A stretch of DNA of 64,000 nt from Paractinoplanes brasiliensis (GTDB lineage Bacteria; Actinomycetota; Actinomycetes; Mycobacteriales; Micromonosporaceae): assembly GCF_004362215.1 (NCBI RefSeq), contig NZ_SNWR01000001.1, positions 4,012,001 to 4,076,000 of the forward strand. The letters are read 5' to 3'. The translations under genes were made by a program, and so were the position numbers. The notes beneath the pieces were generated by a model. It saw only the letters and a list, made by a program, of their open reading frames with translations. It was not told where the DNA came from and made no database searches. Shown piece by piece: positions 45,995-54,683 of this stretch (position 1 is its first letter; each line of letters opens with the position of its first letter).

Positions 45995-47001
45995 TGGACA
46001 CCTACCACCAGCTGACCAGTGTGAAGATCACGACGCGGGAGGCGGAACGGCTGACCGGGATCGCCCGGTCCAGCGCGGACCGCGACCGGCGCCGCCCGAC
46101 ACCGGTCGGGCCGGCCCGGCAGGCACCGGCGAACGCGCTCACTACGGCCGAGCGCGAGCGGGTGCTGCGGTTGTTGAACAGTCCGGAGTTCGTCGATGCC
46201 GCCCCGGCGCAGATCTACGCGGCACTGCTGGACCAGGGTGTCTACGTGGGCTCGATCGCCACCATGTACCGGATCATGCGTGAGCACGAGCAGGTCCGGG
46301 AGCGGCGCCGGCAGGCCCGGCACCCGGCCCGGACACGTCCCGAGCTGGTCGCCGACGCACCCCGGCAGGTCTACAGCTGGGACATCACGAAACTCGCCGG
46401 ACCGGTCAAGGGCGTCTACTTCGACGCGTACGTGATGATCGACATCTACTCCCGGTACATCGTCGGCGCACGGGTGCACGCCCGCGAATCGGGTCCGCTG
46501 GCCGAGAGCATGATGCGTGAGGTATTCGGCGCCCACGGCGTCCCGCACGTGGTCCACGCCGACCGGGGCACCTCGATGACCTCGAAATCGGTGGCTGACC
46601 TGCTCGAAGACCTTCAAGTGACCCGCTCACACTCACGGCCGAAGACCTCGAACGACAACCCGTACAGCGAGGCCTGGTTCAAGACGCTCAAATACGCGCC
46701 GGTCTTCCCGCACCGCTTCGCGACCCTCGCGGACGCCCGGACCTTCATGGCCCAGTTCGTGACCTGGTACAACCACGCCCACCGGCATTCCGGGATCGGC
46801 CTGCACACCCCCGCCGACGTCCACCACAGCCGCCACCACCAGATCCGCGCCGGCCGCGAGGACACCCTCGCCGCGGCCCGCACCGCCCACCCGGAACGGT
46901 TCGGCACCGACCGGCCACTGCCCAAGATCCTCGACCTGCCCGACCAGGTCTGGATCAACCGGCCCGACCTGCAAACCCAGCCCGAACGCCAAGCCGCTTA
47001 A
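45994..47001 (+). CDS. IS3-type transposase OrfB (DDE integrase)
   Basis: 335 aa. rve integrase core with all three catalytic acids: Asp in YSWDITKL, Asp in VVHADRGTSM and Glu in NPYSEAWFKTLKY. N-terminal region (LTGIARSSADRDRRR) is the HTH-like start; the C-terminus carries YNHAHRHSGIGLHTPADVH. No frameshift or internal stop, so the element may still be mobile. Confidence 0.93.
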   Translation: MDTYHQLTSVKITTREAERLTGIARSSADRDRRRPTPVGPARQAPANALTTAERERVLRLLNSPEFVDAAPAQIYAALLDQGVYVGSIATMYRIMREHEQVRERRRQARHPARTRPELVADAPRQVYSWDITKLAGPVKGVYFDAYVMIDIYSRYIVGARVHARESGPLAESMMREVFGAHGVPHVVHADRGTSMTSKSVADLLEDLQVTRSHSRPKTSNDNPYSEAWFKTLKYAPVFPHRFATLADARTFMAQFVTWYNHAHRHSGIGLHTPADVHHSRHHQIRAGREDTLAAARTAHPERFGTDRPLPKILDLPDQVWINRPDLQTQPERQAA

Positions 47002-47034
47002 CTCCCGTTGGCCTCATTCCCTTGACACGTTCCG

Positions 47035-47135
47035 GGCCCTGTGGCCCGCTTGGCCCTGTGGCCCTGTGGCCCTGTGGCCCGCTTGGCCCTGTGGCCCGCT
47101 CGGCCCTGTAGCCCACCCGGCCCTGTAGCCCACCC
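47035..47135. repeat. 17-bp minisatellite, right part
   Basis: Same unit and orientation as the left array: GGCCCTGTGGCCCGCTT at 47035, then two extra 8-bp half units, two more full units at 47068 and 47085, and two diverged units GGCCCTGTAGCCCACCC at 47102 and 47119. The diverged units mark the edge of the original array. Confidence 0.93.
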
Positions 47136-47194
47136 CAACCGGGGGCCTCCGTCCCTGGCTCCCACTCTACGGGGAAAAGGCGGGGCGGTTTTGG

Positions 47195-47222
47195 ATGTCC
47201 ACAGGGGTCGAAGTTATCCACA
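47195..47222 (+). other. two DnaA-box-like sequences
   Basis: ATGTCCACA (47195-47203, one mismatch to TTGTCCACA) and TTATCCACA (47214-47222, perfect E. coli-type box), 10 bp apart. A single TTGTCCACA also occurs at 17136-17144. No origin genes are nearby, so this may be a DnaA-binding or chance site. Confidence 0.35.
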
Positions 47223-47261
47223 GGACGGAGTCGGGACCGCGCGCCGGAGAAGCGGAAGTCC

Positions 47262-47267
47262 TAGGGT
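47262..47267 (+). promoter_or_regulatory. -10 box TAGGGT of the FUSC gene
   Basis: TAGGGT is 6 nt before the ATG at 47274, in the context CTAGGGTTTGGGCATG, which closely resembles the mshD and PAP2 promoters. Confidence 0.6.
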
Positions 47268-47273
47268 TTGGGC

Positions 47274-48461
47274 ATGACCGAAGCGGAGTCCGAGGGGCGA
47301 GTCACGCGCACTGTGGTGCGGGCGCGTGGCCGGTTCCTCGACGGGCTTCGGCGGATGCGTCACGGGCTTGCCCTCGCCCTGCAGGCCGGCGTGGCGGCGG
47401 GCATCGCCTGGTTCATCGCGAACGACGTCATCGAGCAGCCGAGTCCATTCTTCGCGCCGATCGCCGCGGTGATCACGCTGGCGTCGTCGGTGGGGCAGCG
47501 GGTGCGGCGTACGGCCGAGCTTGTCCTCGGGGTGGCGATCGGCATCGGTATCGGGGACACGATCATCCTGCTGATCGGCAGCGGGCCCTGGCAGATCGGC
47601 CTGATCGTGCTGCTGGCGGTGCTGGTGGCGACGGGGGTGGGCGGCGGCACCCCGCTGGTGGTGCAGTCGGCGTCGTCGGCGGTGCTGGTCGCGACCCTGA
47701 CGTCGAGCACCGGTCTGCCCTGGACGAGGTTCTTCGACGCGCTGGTCGGCGGGGGTGTGGGGCTGGCCGTGATGACGTTGTTGCTGCCGCTCAACCCGCT
47801 GAACGTCGTGCGGCGGGCGGCCGATCCCGCGCTGCGGGCGCTGGCCGACGGGTTGCACCGGATCAGCGACGGAATGGCCGAACGGGACCGCGCCACGATT
47901 GAGGACGCGCTGGCCCGGCTGCGGGCCGCCGAGGCGACGTTCGCCGCGTTCTCGGCCGCAGTCACCGCGGCCCGCGAGAACGTGGCCTTCGCGCCGGCCC
48001 GTTGGCGCAATCGGGGTGCGCTCGCGCTTTACGTAGACGGGGCCAACCACATCACGTACGCCCTCAGGAACTGCCGCGTGATGAGCCGGCGCGCCGATAC
48101 GGCGTTGGGGGACGACGAGACGATTCCCGCGGTGTTGCCGGTGTCGGTCGGCCTGCTCGGGGATGCCGACGACCTGCTGCGTCAGGAGTGGGCCAGAGGT
48201 GTGGAGCCGGTGGCTGCCCGGGAGCGGGCGCTGCGGGCGGCGGCGGAGTGCGGGAAGGCGTACGACGAGGGGGTGGGATTCTCCGGCGGGGTGATCGTGG
48301 CACAGATCCGGACCACCGCGACCGACCTGCTGCGGGCCAGTGGCGTCGACTATGCCGAGGCGCCGCGGCTGGTTCGACGGGCGGTGGGGTGGCACGGGCG
48401 GCCGCATTCCGGTCGGCGAAAACAGGCGACGCGCTCGGGGCTGGGCCACCCGCCCACGTGA
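47274..48461 (+). CDS. FUSC-family membrane protein
   Basis: 395 aa. About six helices in the first 180 residues (HGLALALQAGVAAGIAWFI, FFAPIAAVITLASSVGQRVR, LVLGVAIGIGIGDTIILLIG and others), then a cytoplasmic helical region. FUSC/aromatic-acid-exporter-like half-module; a partner is expected to dimerise. Family members are tied to efflux of aromatic acids or fusaric acid. Starts at ATG 47274. Ends 1 bp from the convergent PrsW gene. Confidence 0.85.
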   Translation: MTEAESEGRVTRTVVRARGRFLDGLRRMRHGLALALQAGVAAGIAWFIANDVIEQPSPFFAPIAAVITLASSVGQRVRRTAELVLGVAIGIGIGDTIILLIGSGPWQIGLIVLLAVLVATGVGGGTPLVVQSASSAVLVATLTSSTGLPWTRFFDALVGGGVGLAVMTLLLPLNPLNVVRRAADPALRALADGLHRISDGMAERDRATIEDALARLRAAEATFAAFSAAVTAARENVAFAPARWRNRGALALYVDGANHITYALRNCRVMSRRADTALGDDETIPAVLPVSVGLLGDADDLLRQEWARGVEPVAARERALRAAAECGKAYDEGVGFSGGVIVAQIRTTATDLLRASGVDYAEAPRLVRRAVGWHGRPHSGRRKQATRSGLGHPPT

Positions 48462-48462
48462 C

Positions 48463-50787
48463 CTACGGCTGCTGTGGCGGGTTCTCTTCACCCGCCGTCG
48501 GGGTGACGGGTTGATCGGGTTGTGCGCCGGGCGCCGGTGGGGTGTCGTGGCCGGGCTGGCTGCTTTCGCCTGTTTGAGCTGGGGTGCCCGGCGGCGGGTT
48601 CTGGCTCGGTTGCGGGCCCGGGCTGGGCTGCTGGGCATAATCGGGGTGGGCGGCGTAGCCCGGTTGGCTGCCCTGCGGGGTGCCCCAGCCGGGCTGTGCG
48701 GGGGCGTAGCCCGGCGGCGCGCTGTAGGGCGGCTGGGGTGGATAGCTGGGGTGTGACGCCTGCTGGGCCGGGTGGGGAGCCTGGCCGGGTTGGGGCCATC
48801 CGTAGCTCGGGGCCGGCGGGACGTATCCGGGAGGCAGCGGGACGTATCCGGGGTGCGGGACATAGCCGCCATAGGGCCCGGGAGGAGCGCTGTACAGGCC
48901 CGGAGCGGCGCTGGCGCTGGGCTGGCCAGGGGTGCTGTATGGGCTGGGAGGGGCGCTGGGCCGGCCCGCGGCGTTGTATTGGCTGGGCTGGCCGGAGGCG
49001 TTGTACTGGTCCGGAGCGGCGCTGGGCTGAGCTGGGACGCCGAGCTGTCCGGGCGGAGCGCTGTATTGGCCGGGAACCCCGTGCTGCCGGGAGGGAGCAC
49101 CGTACGGGCCGGGAGCGCCGTAGGGGCCGCCGGGAGCGTAGTAAGGGCCGCTGGGAACGCCGTACGGGCTTGGGGTGGCGCTGGGGGAACCCGGGGCGGT
49201 GAGGTGCGGGCCGGCGGAGTAGGGAGCGTACGGGTTGGGGGCGTTGTAGGTGGCGGGCGCAACGCCGTACGGGTTCGGGGGTGGGGGAGCACCGTAGGGC
49301 GGGGTGCCATGGACAGGCTGGGGCCAGCCCATGGCGTACGCGGGCTGTGGGGTCTTGATCGGGAGCGGGACCACCGGCTCGGCCGGCGGTGGGACGGTGC
49401 GGGTGAGGCCGTCAGGGAAGGCGATCTGATAGTTGTGGCCGTCCCAGAAGGCTTGTGGCGCCTGCGGGTCCTTGGCCGTGAAGACCGCTCGGTATTCGAG
49501 GATCTCGGCGAGCAGGCGTCGTTCCTCGGCGGCGGCCCGGTCGATGTCGGCCGGTTTGCGGTCGAGGCCGCGGTTCATGCCGTCACGCAGGAGGGCCAGC
49601 TGGGTGGAGGCGAACTGGAAGCTCTTCATCGCCTTTTGCCCTGCCTCGCCGGCGACCCGGCGGGCCCACTGGCGGGCCGAGTAGCGGCGGCCCAGGCTGC
49701 CCAGCGCGGCCACCTCGGGTGGCGAGAACCAGCCCCTGCTCACATAGAACGGAAGCACCCGCTCGGTGAGGCGGCCCTCCCAGGCGCGCAGCGCGATGGC
49801 GAAACCGACCACGGCGAAGAAGAACGGCACCATGAAGCCGAGATAGCCGTACAGCATGATCAGGGGCTGGGTGAGGCTCACCGAGAGCGTGGGCAGCAGG
49901 TTGAACGTGCCGTGCAGGATCATCGCGAGCAGCAGGCCGGCGATGGGGGCGAGCCAGCGCACCTTGCGGTCGCCGGAGCGGGCGGCGATGCCCAGGCCGA
50001 TGCCGGTCATGGCCGAGAACAGCGGGTGGGCGAAGCCGGTGAACAGGATGCGCACGATGAAGATGGCGAAGAGGTTCTGCAGGCCGGTGGCCGGGCCGTA
50101 CTCCTCGACGCCCGTCGCGTAGCCGTGTTTGCCGAGGTACAGGACGTTTTCCACCATGGCGAAGCCGAGCGCTGACAGGCCGCAGTAGACGATGCCGTCG
50201 GTGATGCCGGACCACTCGACGCGGCGCCGCCAGAAGAGCAGGAGCGGGCCGGCCGCCTTCATCAGCTCTTCGATGAACGGGGCGACCAGCACGGCCACCA
50301 GGGCGTCGGGCAGGCCGATCTTGTCGAAGAGGACGGCCGCGCCGGTGTTGACGACCAGGGCCACGGCGGTGGCGATCGCGGCGCCCCACGCGAAGCAGAA
50401 GGCCAGGTAGCGGATCGGCTCGGGCTCGTAGCGATCGAGCCACAGGAAGCTGGCGACCAGCAGCGGGACGGGCAGGACGGCCGCTGTCAGGCCGACGGCG
50501 AGGCTCGTGCCGCCCATGTCCACGCCGAGGAACAGCAGCATGCCGATGGAGCCGGCGGCCAGGAACGCGACCACGCCGGCGATCGGCAGCCAGCGTCGCC
50601 AGCCGGTTTTGCGCGTGGCCGCGGGCAGCATCGCCGCCGGGTCGTGGAAAAGCGAAGTGGCGGGGGAAGTGGCAGGCGAGGTGTCGGGTGAGGCTTCGGG
50701 CGGGGGCGCCGCCGGGGCGAGCGAACCGGCCTCGACCAGGGTGGGCGCGGGCGGGTCGGGCGTACCACCCGGCGAGACGTCGGCCAT
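48463..50787 (-). CDS. PrsW-family intramembrane metalloprotease with repetitive tail
   Basis: 774 aa. A Pro/Ala-rich N-terminus (1-60), about eight helices (65-330) and PrsW motifs: APFIEELMKAAG (Glu173/Glu174), AMVENVLYLG, FAHPLFSAMTG and ILHGTFN, which supply metal ligands. Residues from about 455 to 774 are low-complexity and built of PYG/APG/QYN/PGY-type repeats, likely disordered and cytoplasmic or surface-exposed. PrsW cleaves anti-sigma factors in Bacillus; the target here is unknown. ATG 50787 is preferred over GTG 50805 because of the -10 box. Confidence 0.87.
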   Translation of the reverse strand: MADVSPGGTPDPPAPTLVEAGSLAPAAPPPEASPDTSPATSPATSLFHDPAAMLPAATRKTGWRRWLPIAGVVAFLAAGSIGMLLFLGVDMGGTSLAVGLTAAVLPVPLLVASFLWLDRYEPEPIRYLAFCFAWGAAIATAVALVVNTGAAVLFDKIGLPDALVAVLVAPFIEELMKAAGPLLLFWRRRVEWSGITDGIVYCGLSALGFAMVENVLYLGKHGYATGVEEYGPATGLQNLFAIFIVRILFTGFAHPLFSAMTGIGLGIAARSGDRKVRWLAPIAGLLLAMILHGTFNLLPTLSVSLTQPLIMLYGYLGFMVPFFFAVVGFAIALRAWEGRLTERVLPFYVSRGWFSPPEVAALGSLGRRYSARQWARRVAGEAGQKAMKSFQFASTQLALLRDGMNRGLDRKPADIDRAAAEERRLLAEILEYRAVFTAKDPQAPQAFWDGHNYQIAFPDGLTRTVPPPAEPVVPLPIKTPQPAYAMGWPQPVHGTPPYGAPPPPNPYGVAPATYNAPNPYAPYSAGPHLTAPGSPSATPSPYGVPSGPYYAPGGPYGAPGPYGAPSRQHGVPGQYSAPPGQLGVPAQPSAAPDQYNASGQPSQYNAAGRPSAPPSPYSTPGQPSASAAPGLYSAPPGPYGGYVPHPGYVPLPPGYVPPAPSYGWPQPGQAPHPAQQASHPSYPPQPPYSAPPGYAPAQPGWGTPQGSQPGYAAHPDYAQQPSPGPQPSQNPPPGTPAQTGESSQPGHDTPPAPGAQPDQPVTPTAGEENPPQQP

Positions 50788-50794
50788 GGAAGCC

Positions 50795-50800
50795 AGCGTA
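50795..50800 (-). promoter_or_regulatory. -10 box TACGCT of the PrsW gene
   Basis: TACGCT on the minus strand is 7 nt before the ATG at 50787 and lies downstream of the GTG at 50805, so the GTG would not be on the transcript. Confidence 0.5.
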
Positions 50801-50834
50801 GTCACCCGATCGGGGACGAGCCGCCCCGAGTGGG

Positions 50835-51173
50835 TCAGAGGTAGAGGCCGGTGCCGTCCGGCTCGACCCGGCTGGCCGCCACGGCGTGGACGTCACGCTC
50901 GCGGAGCAGCACATATTCGCGACCGTGGAGCTCGACCTCGGAGCGGTCGTCGGGGTCGAAAAGCACCCGGTCGCCCACCACTATCGAGCGCACGTTCGGC
51001 CCGACGCCGACCGCCGTGGCCCACGACAGCCTGCGGCCCATCGAGGCGGTCGCGGGGATGACGATGCCCGCGCTCGACCGGCGCTCGCCCTCGCCGCCGT
51101 CCTGCCGGACCAGCACGCGGTCGTGCAGCATCCGGATCGGCAATCCGCTCTCGGTTCGGGTGTCGGTGCTCAC
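50835..51173 (-). CDS. GroES-like co-chaperonin homologue
   Basis: 112 aa. Cpn10 fold pattern: LPIRMLHDRVLVRQDGGEGE, the mobile-loop region SSAGIVIPATA, the turn AVGVGPNVRSIVVGDRVLFD, and a C-terminal LRERDVHAVAA. Diverged from bona fide GroES and shared by many actinobacteria. It could cap GroEL2 or have another partner. GTG 51173 is leaderless; divergent from the AI-2E gene across 69 bp. Confidence 0.85.
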   Translation of the reverse strand: MSTDTRTESGLPIRMLHDRVLVRQDGGEGERRSSAGIVIPATASMGRRLSWATAVGVGPNVRSIVVGDRVLFDPDDRSEVELHGREYVLLRERDVHAVAASRVEPDGTGLYL

Positions 51174-51181
51174 GATTGCAG

Positions 51182-51187
51182 ACGGTA
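51182..51187 (-). promoter_or_regulatory. -10 box TACCGT of the GroES-like gene
   Basis: TACCGT on the minus strand ends 8 nt before the GTG at 51173. Confidence 0.5.
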
Positions 51188-51230
51188 CGCCGCCCGTCGT
51201 GGCGGCCACCGTGGGGGAGCGCCCGGAGAC

Positions 51231-51236
51231 TAGGTT
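51231..51236 (+). promoter_or_regulatory. -10 box TAGGTT of the AI-2E transporter gene
   Basis: TAGGTT is 6 nt before the GTG at 51243; back-to-back with the GroES-like promoter 43 bp away. Confidence 0.55.
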
Positions 51237-51242
51237 GGAGCG

Positions 51243-52502
51243 GTGAGCCGGTTGCAGCGAGTCCGGGACAACCTGAAGCGTGCCTATCAGACGGGGCGGG
51301 AGTCGGTGCGCCTCGCCCGCGAGGATTCCGGTCCGGAACCGGACAGCGAGGTTGATTTCGCTCCGCCGCCGCCCGAGCCGGACGACGGGCACAACTCGAC
51401 CACCAGCCGGGACGACGCCGAGGTGCCGCACTCGCTGCGGATCGCCGCGGCCTGGGGCTGGCGGCTCATCGTCGTCGGCCTGGTCGGCTGGGCGCTGTTG
51501 CGCTTCATCGGCATCATCAGCGTGGTCGTCATCCCGCTGGCGGTCGCCCTGCTTCTCTCGGCTCTGCTCAGCCCGGCCGTCAGCTGGCTGCGGCGGCTGC
51601 GCCTGCCGGCCTCGCTGGCCACCTTCCTCGTGCTGATCTGCGGCCTGGCCGCCGTCGCGGGCACGCTCACCCTGGTCACGAACCAGTTCCTCGACGGCCT
51701 GCCGCAGTTGACCCAGAACGCCACCGCGGGTGTCCGGCAGATTCAGGAGTGGGCCAAGACCGGGCCCCTGCACCTCTCGGACGACCAGGTCAACCAGGCC
51801 ATCGACAACGCGCAGGAGTGGATCAACACGCACAGCGCGTCGCTCACGTCGACCGGCATCGCCACCGCGGCGACGGTGTTCGAGGTGCTCACCGGCATGC
51901 TGCTGGTGCTCTTCTCCACGTTCTTCTTCCTGCGCGACGGCCGCAAGATCTGGCGTTTCGTCGTACGCCTGTTCCCCGTGAACGCCCGCTGGTCGATCGC
52001 CGACGCCGGTGACGCGTCGTGGGCCACGCTCGGCGCCTACGTCCGCGCCACCGTGCTGGTGGCCTTCATCGACGCCGTCGGCATCGGCATCGCGCTGGTG
52101 GTCCTGGACATCCCGTTCCCGTTCCCGCTGGCCGCCCTGGTCTTTCTGGGCGCGTTCATCCCGATCGTCGGCGCGAGCGTGTCGGGGGCGGTCGCCGTGC
52201 TGGTGGCGCTGGTCGACCAGGGCTGGGTGATCGCGCTGATCGTGCTGGGCGCGGTGATCCTGGTGCAGCAGGTCGAGGGCCACATCCTGCAGCCGTTGAT
52301 CATGGGCCGGGCCGTCGCCATCCACCCGCTGGCCGTGATCATCGGCATCGCCTCGGGTGTCGTGCTGGCCGGCATCATCGGCGCGCTGGTCGCCGTGCCG
52401 TTGATCGCCGTTCTCAACACCGGCGTCCGCCGCCTGGCCCGCCGCCGCCCCGAGGTCCCGCCGACTGCCGTCGTCGTCAGCGGCGGCGCCGGCAACAGTT
52501 GA
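51243..52502 (+). CDS. AI-2E family transporter
   Basis: 419 aa. An acidic/proline N-terminus of about 70 residues precedes about eight helices with the AI-2E family signature in the middle and end (FSTFFFLRDGRKIWRFVVR, GASVSGAVAVLVALVDQGW, VEGHILQPLIMGRAVAIHPL). Members are predicted exporters or ion-coupled transporters; the name does not establish autoinducer transport. Leaderless GTG start. Confidence 0.9.
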   Translation: MSRLQRVRDNLKRAYQTGRESVRLAREDSGPEPDSEVDFAPPPPEPDDGHNSTTSRDDAEVPHSLRIAAAWGWRLIVVGLVGWALLRFIGIISVVVIPLAVALLLSALLSPAVSWLRRLRLPASLATFLVLICGLAAVAGTLTLVTNQFLDGLPQLTQNATAGVRQIQEWAKTGPLHLSDDQVNQAIDNAQEWINTHSASLTSTGIATAATVFEVLTGMLLVLFSTFFFLRDGRKIWRFVVRLFPVNARWSIADAGDASWATLGAYVRATVLVAFIDAVGIGIALVVLDIPFPFPLAALVFLGAFIPIVGASVSGAVAVLVALVDQGWVIALIVLGAVILVQQVEGHILQPLIMGRAVAIHPLAVIIGIASGVVLAGIIGALVAVPLIAVLNTGVRRLARRRPEVPPTAVVVSGGAGNS

Positions 52503-52650
52503 TCACGCCACCTGAGAAAGCTGCCGAGGCAGTCGACAAGCCCGCAGAGGTGGGCGATCAAGCTGCGCCGGCGACGCCGGAAGCTGATCAAGCGGGGCGG
52601 GGCTGCCGAATTCGGTTGCCCGGCCGCCGCCCACCCCGCAGAGTCGCGTC

Positions 52651-53250
52651 GTGAATGCTGATGACGTGATGCGCGTGGTGCGGCTGGCTCTCGTCGAGCT
52701 CGAGAAGCTCGGCGCCGACGACTGGCACGCCAAAGCCGGAGATCTCAGCTGGACATGCTGGGAGACCGTCGAGCACATGGCTGACGACCTTTTTGCGTAC
52801 GCGGTCCAGCTCACCCCGGCGCAGCCGTCGGTGGCCACCCACGTCCCGTACGGCTGGCAGTACCGCCGGGAGGGCGGCCCCGCCCTGACCGTGTTCGTCG
52901 AATCGGCCGAGGGCCCCGCCGCTCTGCTCCAGGTCCTCGAGTCGTCGGGCGGCCTGCTGGCTGGAATGGTCGCCACCGCCCCGCCCGACCGGCTGTCGTA
53001 CCACACTTTCGGCGCGTCCGACCCGAGCGGTTTCGCCGCCATGGGGGTGGTCGAGGTGCTGGTCCACACGTACGACGTGACGGGATGGGAACCGCCTGCC
53101 GACCTGTGCGCCGCCGCGCTGACCCGGCTGTTCCCCGAAGCGCCCGCCGACATCGACCCGTGGTCAGCCCTGCGCTGGTCGACCGGCCGAGCCGAGTTGC
53201 CCGGTCGTCCCCGCCTCACGTCGTGGAGGTGGGACGGCCGCCCGCGGTGA
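52651..53250 (+). CDS. DinB/maleylpyruvate-isomerase-like metal-binding protein
   Basis: 199 aa. Four-helix DinB-like layout with possible metal ligands: His in DLSWTCWETVEHMADDL and His in VVEVLVHTYDVTG. Actinobacterial relatives are mycothiol-dependent isomerases or detoxification enzymes; mycothiol use is inference from the family and from mshD in this window. GTG 52651 is 6 nt from CAGAGT, a possible -10. The preceding 148 bp hold nothing else recognisable. Confidence 0.75.
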   Translation: MNADDVMRVVRLALVELEKLGADDWHAKAGDLSWTCWETVEHMADDLFAYAVQLTPAQPSVATHVPYGWQYRREGGPALTVFVESAEGPAALLQVLESSGGLLAGMVATAPPDRLSYHTFGASDPSGFAAMGVVEVLVHTYDVTGWEPPADLCAAALTRLFPEAPADIDPWSALRWSTGRAELPGRPRLTSWRWDGRPR

Positions 53251-53264
53251 AGCGGCAACGCAAA

Positions 53265-53296
53265 GGGCGGGCCTCCCCGGCAAGGAAGGCCCGCCC
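53265..53296. terminator. bidirectional hairpin between convergent genes
   Basis: Perfect 10-bp stem GGGCGGGCCT / AGGCCCGCCC with a 12-nt loop, between stops at 53250 and 53323. No T-run. Confidence 0.65.
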
Positions 53297-53322
53297 GAAC
53301 AGAGCGTGAGCAGAGTGGAGGA

Positions 53323-53655
53323 TCAGGCCGGCGAGACGGCCAGCGCGACCTCGTTGACGCCGACCGTGGCGTCGACGACGGCCTCGCCGTTGCCGCTGCG
53401 GGACAGGGCACGCAGTGTCCACGAGCCCGGTGCCGCGAAGAAGCGGAACACGCCCTCGGGCGAGGAGACCACTTCGGCGGTGAACTCGCCGCTGGCGTCG
53501 AGCAGCCGCACGTACGCGCCGCCGACCGCCTCACCCTCGGCGTTCTGCACGATGCCGGTCAGCACCGTCTCGCGATTGAGGTCGACCGAGGCCGGGATGG
53601 GAGCCGACTGGTCGGGAGCGGCGCAACCGGCCGCGGTGGTGTTCGGAGAAGTCAT
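53323..53655 (-). CDS. DUF1416 protein
   Basis: 110 aa. Begins with a Cys (TTAAGCAAPDQSAP), then a beta-sandwich-like domain (RETVLTGIVQNAEGEAVGGAYVRLL, VFRFFAAPGSWTLRALS) resembling carboxypeptidase-regulatory folds. Almost always beside a thiosulfate sulfurtransferase in actinobacteria, so a role in the same sulfur step is likely. The ATG at 53655 is 2 bp after the rhodanese stop; GGGAAGG is the ribosome binding site. Confidence 0.88.
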   Translation of the reverse strand: MTSPNTTAAGCAAPDQSAPIPASVDLNRETVLTGIVQNAEGEAVGGAYVRLLDASGEFTAEVVSSPEGVFRFFAAPGSWTLRALSRSGNGEAVVDATVGVNEVALAVSPA

Positions 53656-53657
53656 GG

Positions 53658-54506
53658 TCACGCCTTCCCGGGTTCGTCGCCGAGGGCGATCGGGACGCCG
53701 ATGAGCGAGCCGTACTCCGTCCAGGAACCGTCGTAGTTCTTGACGTTCTGCTGGCCGAGGAGCTCCTTGAGCACGAACCAGGTGTGCGAGGAGCGCTCGC
53801 CGATCCGGCAGTACGCGATGGTGTCCTTGCTGCCGTCGAGGCCGGCCTCGCCGTAGATCTTGGCGAGTTCCTCGTCGGACTTGAAGGTGCCGTCCTCGTT
53901 GGCGGCCTTGCTCCACGGCACGCTGATCGCGGTCGGGATGTGGCCGGCCCGCTGCGACTGCTCCTGCGGCAGGTGGGCGGGGGCCAGCAGGCGGCCGGCG
54001 AACTCGTCGGGGCTGCGCACGTCGACGAGGTTCTTCACGCCGATGGCCTGCACGACCTCGTCGCGGAAGGCGCGGATGGACAGGTCGGGCGCGGAGGCCT
54101 GGTAGGTCGTCTTCTCGCGGACCGGCACGTCCTTGGTGTACGCGCGGGCGTCGAGCTCCCACTTCTTGCGGCCGCCGTCGAGCAGTTTCACCTGGTCGTG
54201 GCCGTACAGCTTGAAGTACCAGTACGCGTACGCGGCGAACCAGTTGTTGTTGCCGCCGTAGAGCACCACGACGTCGTCGTTGGAGATGCCGCGCTCGGAG
54301 AGCAGAGCGGAGAACTGCTCCTGGTTGACGAAGTCACGGCGTACGGGGTCCTGCAGGTCCTGCTTCCAGTCGATCTTGATGGCGCCGGGGATGTGGCCGC
54401 CGTCGTAGGCGGTGGTGTCCTCGTCGACCTCGACGAAGACGACGCCCGGGGTGTTGAGGTTCTGCTCGGCCCAGTCGGCCGAGACGAGTGCGGTGTCGCG
54501 ACTCAT
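53658..54506 (-). CDS. sseA: thiosulfate/3-mercaptopyruvate sulfurtransferase (tandem rhodanese)
   Basis: 282 aa with two rhodanese domains; the C-terminal one carries catalytic Cys in AYCRIGERSSHTWF, and the N-terminal one is non-catalytic (VVLYGGNNNWFAAYAYW). Transfers sulfane sulfur to cyanide or other acceptors. Also known as CysA2 in mycobacteria. Second in a unit of leader peptide, sseA and DUF1416. ATG 54506 follows GGGAGTG. Confidence 0.94.
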   Translation of the reverse strand: MSRDTALVSADWAEQNLNTPGVVFVEVDEDTTAYDGGHIPGAIKIDWKQDLQDPVRRDFVNQEQFSALLSERGISNDDVVVLYGGNNNWFAAYAYWYFKLYGHDQVKLLDGGRKKWELDARAYTKDVPVREKTTYQASAPDLSIRAFRDEVVQAIGVKNLVDVRSPDEFAGRLLAPAHLPQEQSQRAGHIPTAISVPWSKAANEDGTFKSDEELAKIYGEAGLDGSKDTIAYCRIGERSSHTWFVLKELLGQQNVKNYDGSWTEYGSLIGVPIALGDEPGKA

Positions 54507-54683
54507 CGGTTCACTCCCTGTGAGGTGAGAGATGGGGGAGAGTCAGCGCACGGAGTTTGCTGTCGCACCGCGCGCGGGACCCATTGGAGATGGAGAAGGA
54601 TCTCGAGCTGTCGTGCGACGAAGCCACGAAACCGGCTGCACTGCCGGCGGGGAGCTAAAAGGTGCTCAGCACAGGTGGCCCCG
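54507..54683 (-). promoter_or_regulatory. leader region between cysteine leader peptide and sseA
   Basis: 177 bp. It can form CCGGC-N6-GCCGG (54632-54647), followed on the RNA by UUUC, and a long-range stem GTCGCAC/GTGCGAC (54562-54568 with 54613-54619). These alternatives suit attenuation; which form stops transcription or hides the ribosome binding site cannot be told by eye. Confidence 0.45.

Larger units (their letters stand above)
45478..47027 (+). mobile_element. IS3-family insertion sequence, apparently intact
   Basis: About 1.55 kb. The ends are imperfect inverted repeats: left TGTCAGGG then TGAGGCCAGCGG, right (reverse) TGTCAAGGG then TGAGGCCAACGG, with a 2-nt gap. It encodes OrfA and OrfB, both full length. 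No target duplication could be recognised because the target is repetitive. Exact boundaries are uncertain by a few bases. Confidence 0.85.

Noticed and set aside
47195..47222. Replication origin
   Set aside because: Only two DnaA-like boxes; no dnaA, dnaN or parAB genes nearby. Listed as DnaA-like boxes with low confidence.
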